Source: an uncultured Alphaproteobacteria bacterium (GTDB taxonomy: Bacteria; Pseudomonadota; Alphaproteobacteria; Minwuiales; Minwuiaceae). Taken from it: a stretch of DNA of 6,209 nt. Numbering within the stretch: position 1 is the stretch's first letter; each line of letters begins with the position of its first letter. The position numbers and the translations under genes were made by a program. Location: NCBI GenBank assembly GCA_913064755.1, contig CAJYBQ010000218.1, forward strand, positions 1 to 6,209. The letters are read 5' to 3'. Positions 4,839 to 6,209 of this stretch are shown here, piece after piece. Under the pieces are notes generated by a model, which worked only from the letters and a program-made list of their open reading frames with translations, had not been told where the DNA came from and did not search any database.

Positions 4839-4877
4839 CCCCGTCCTCGGCACGCCACCTGGTGGCAGAGGACGGGG
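4839..4877. terminator. Strong inverted repeat between the convergent cassette and pccB (probable bidirectional terminator)
   Basis: CCCCGTCCTC (4839-4848) pairs perfectly with GAGGACGGGG (4868-4877). A second stem, GCCAC (4854-4858 region) with GTGGC (4862-4866), lies inside the loop. It sits 30 bp past the pccB stop on the minus strand and 37 bp past the AlpA-like stop on the plus strand, the usual place for a shared terminator. There is no clear T-tract on either strand, so termination efficiency is uncertain. Confidence 0.55.
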
Positions 4878-4907
4878 GAAAGCCACCGTCATCAGCTTCG
4901 ACGCATC

Positions 4908-6209
<1,302 letters not shown>

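Overview
The window is high-GC DNA whose protein sequences and compact gene spacing fit an alphaproteobacterium. No rRNA or marker gene is present, so the genus cannot be fixed. Most of the window is ordinary acyl-CoA metabolism encoded on the minus strand, with two small accessory patches inserted between the metabolic genes.

Layout from left to right. (1) Positions 1-368, minus: the N-terminal 122 residues of a thiolase-like acetyl-CoA acetyltransferase family protein, cut by the left edge. (2) Positions about 369-1019: no intact gene. It holds a decayed type II toxin-antitoxin pair on the plus strand, a parD-like remnant (565-717) overlapping a parE-like remnant (704-1003). The parE reading frame is still 100 codons long without a frameshift, but it has two internal stop codons. 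(3) Positions 1020-3909, minus: three metabolic genes read in the order 3-hydroxyacyl-CoA dehydrogenase, short-chain dehydrogenase (SDR), Old Yellow Enzyme-type flavin oxidoreductase. The last two are only 10 bp apart. (4) Positions 3910-4077: a divergent, partly AT-rich regulatory region. It contains a near-perfect 19-bp palindrome just upstream of the dehydrogenase ribosome binding site, a pair of direct repeats, and a recognisable -35/-10 promoter for the plus strand. (5) Positions 4078-4802, plus: a cassette of three very small genes, namely an acidic helical protein, an unrecognised 71-residue protein, and an AlpA/excisionase-like helix-turn-helix protein whose start overlaps the preceding stop codon. 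(6) Positions 4803-4907: a convergent intergenic region with two strong GC-rich hairpins. (7) Positions 4908-6209, minus: the C-terminal 433 residues of the propionyl-CoA carboxylase beta subunit (pccB), cut by the right edge.

Taken together, the thiolase-like protein, hydroxyacyl-CoA dehydrogenase, SDR, flavin ene-reductase and propionyl-CoA carboxylase point to breakdown or remodelling of acyl-CoA esters (fatty, branched-chain or alicyclic acids) feeding propionyl-CoA into central metabolism. The substrate cannot be read from the sequence. The parDE remnant and the AlpA-like cassette look like accessory insertions into this background. I see no CRISPR array, tRNA, rRNA, IS element or integrase. 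The least explained item is the three-gene plus-strand cassette with its own promoter; whether it is a new system cannot be decided from this window.
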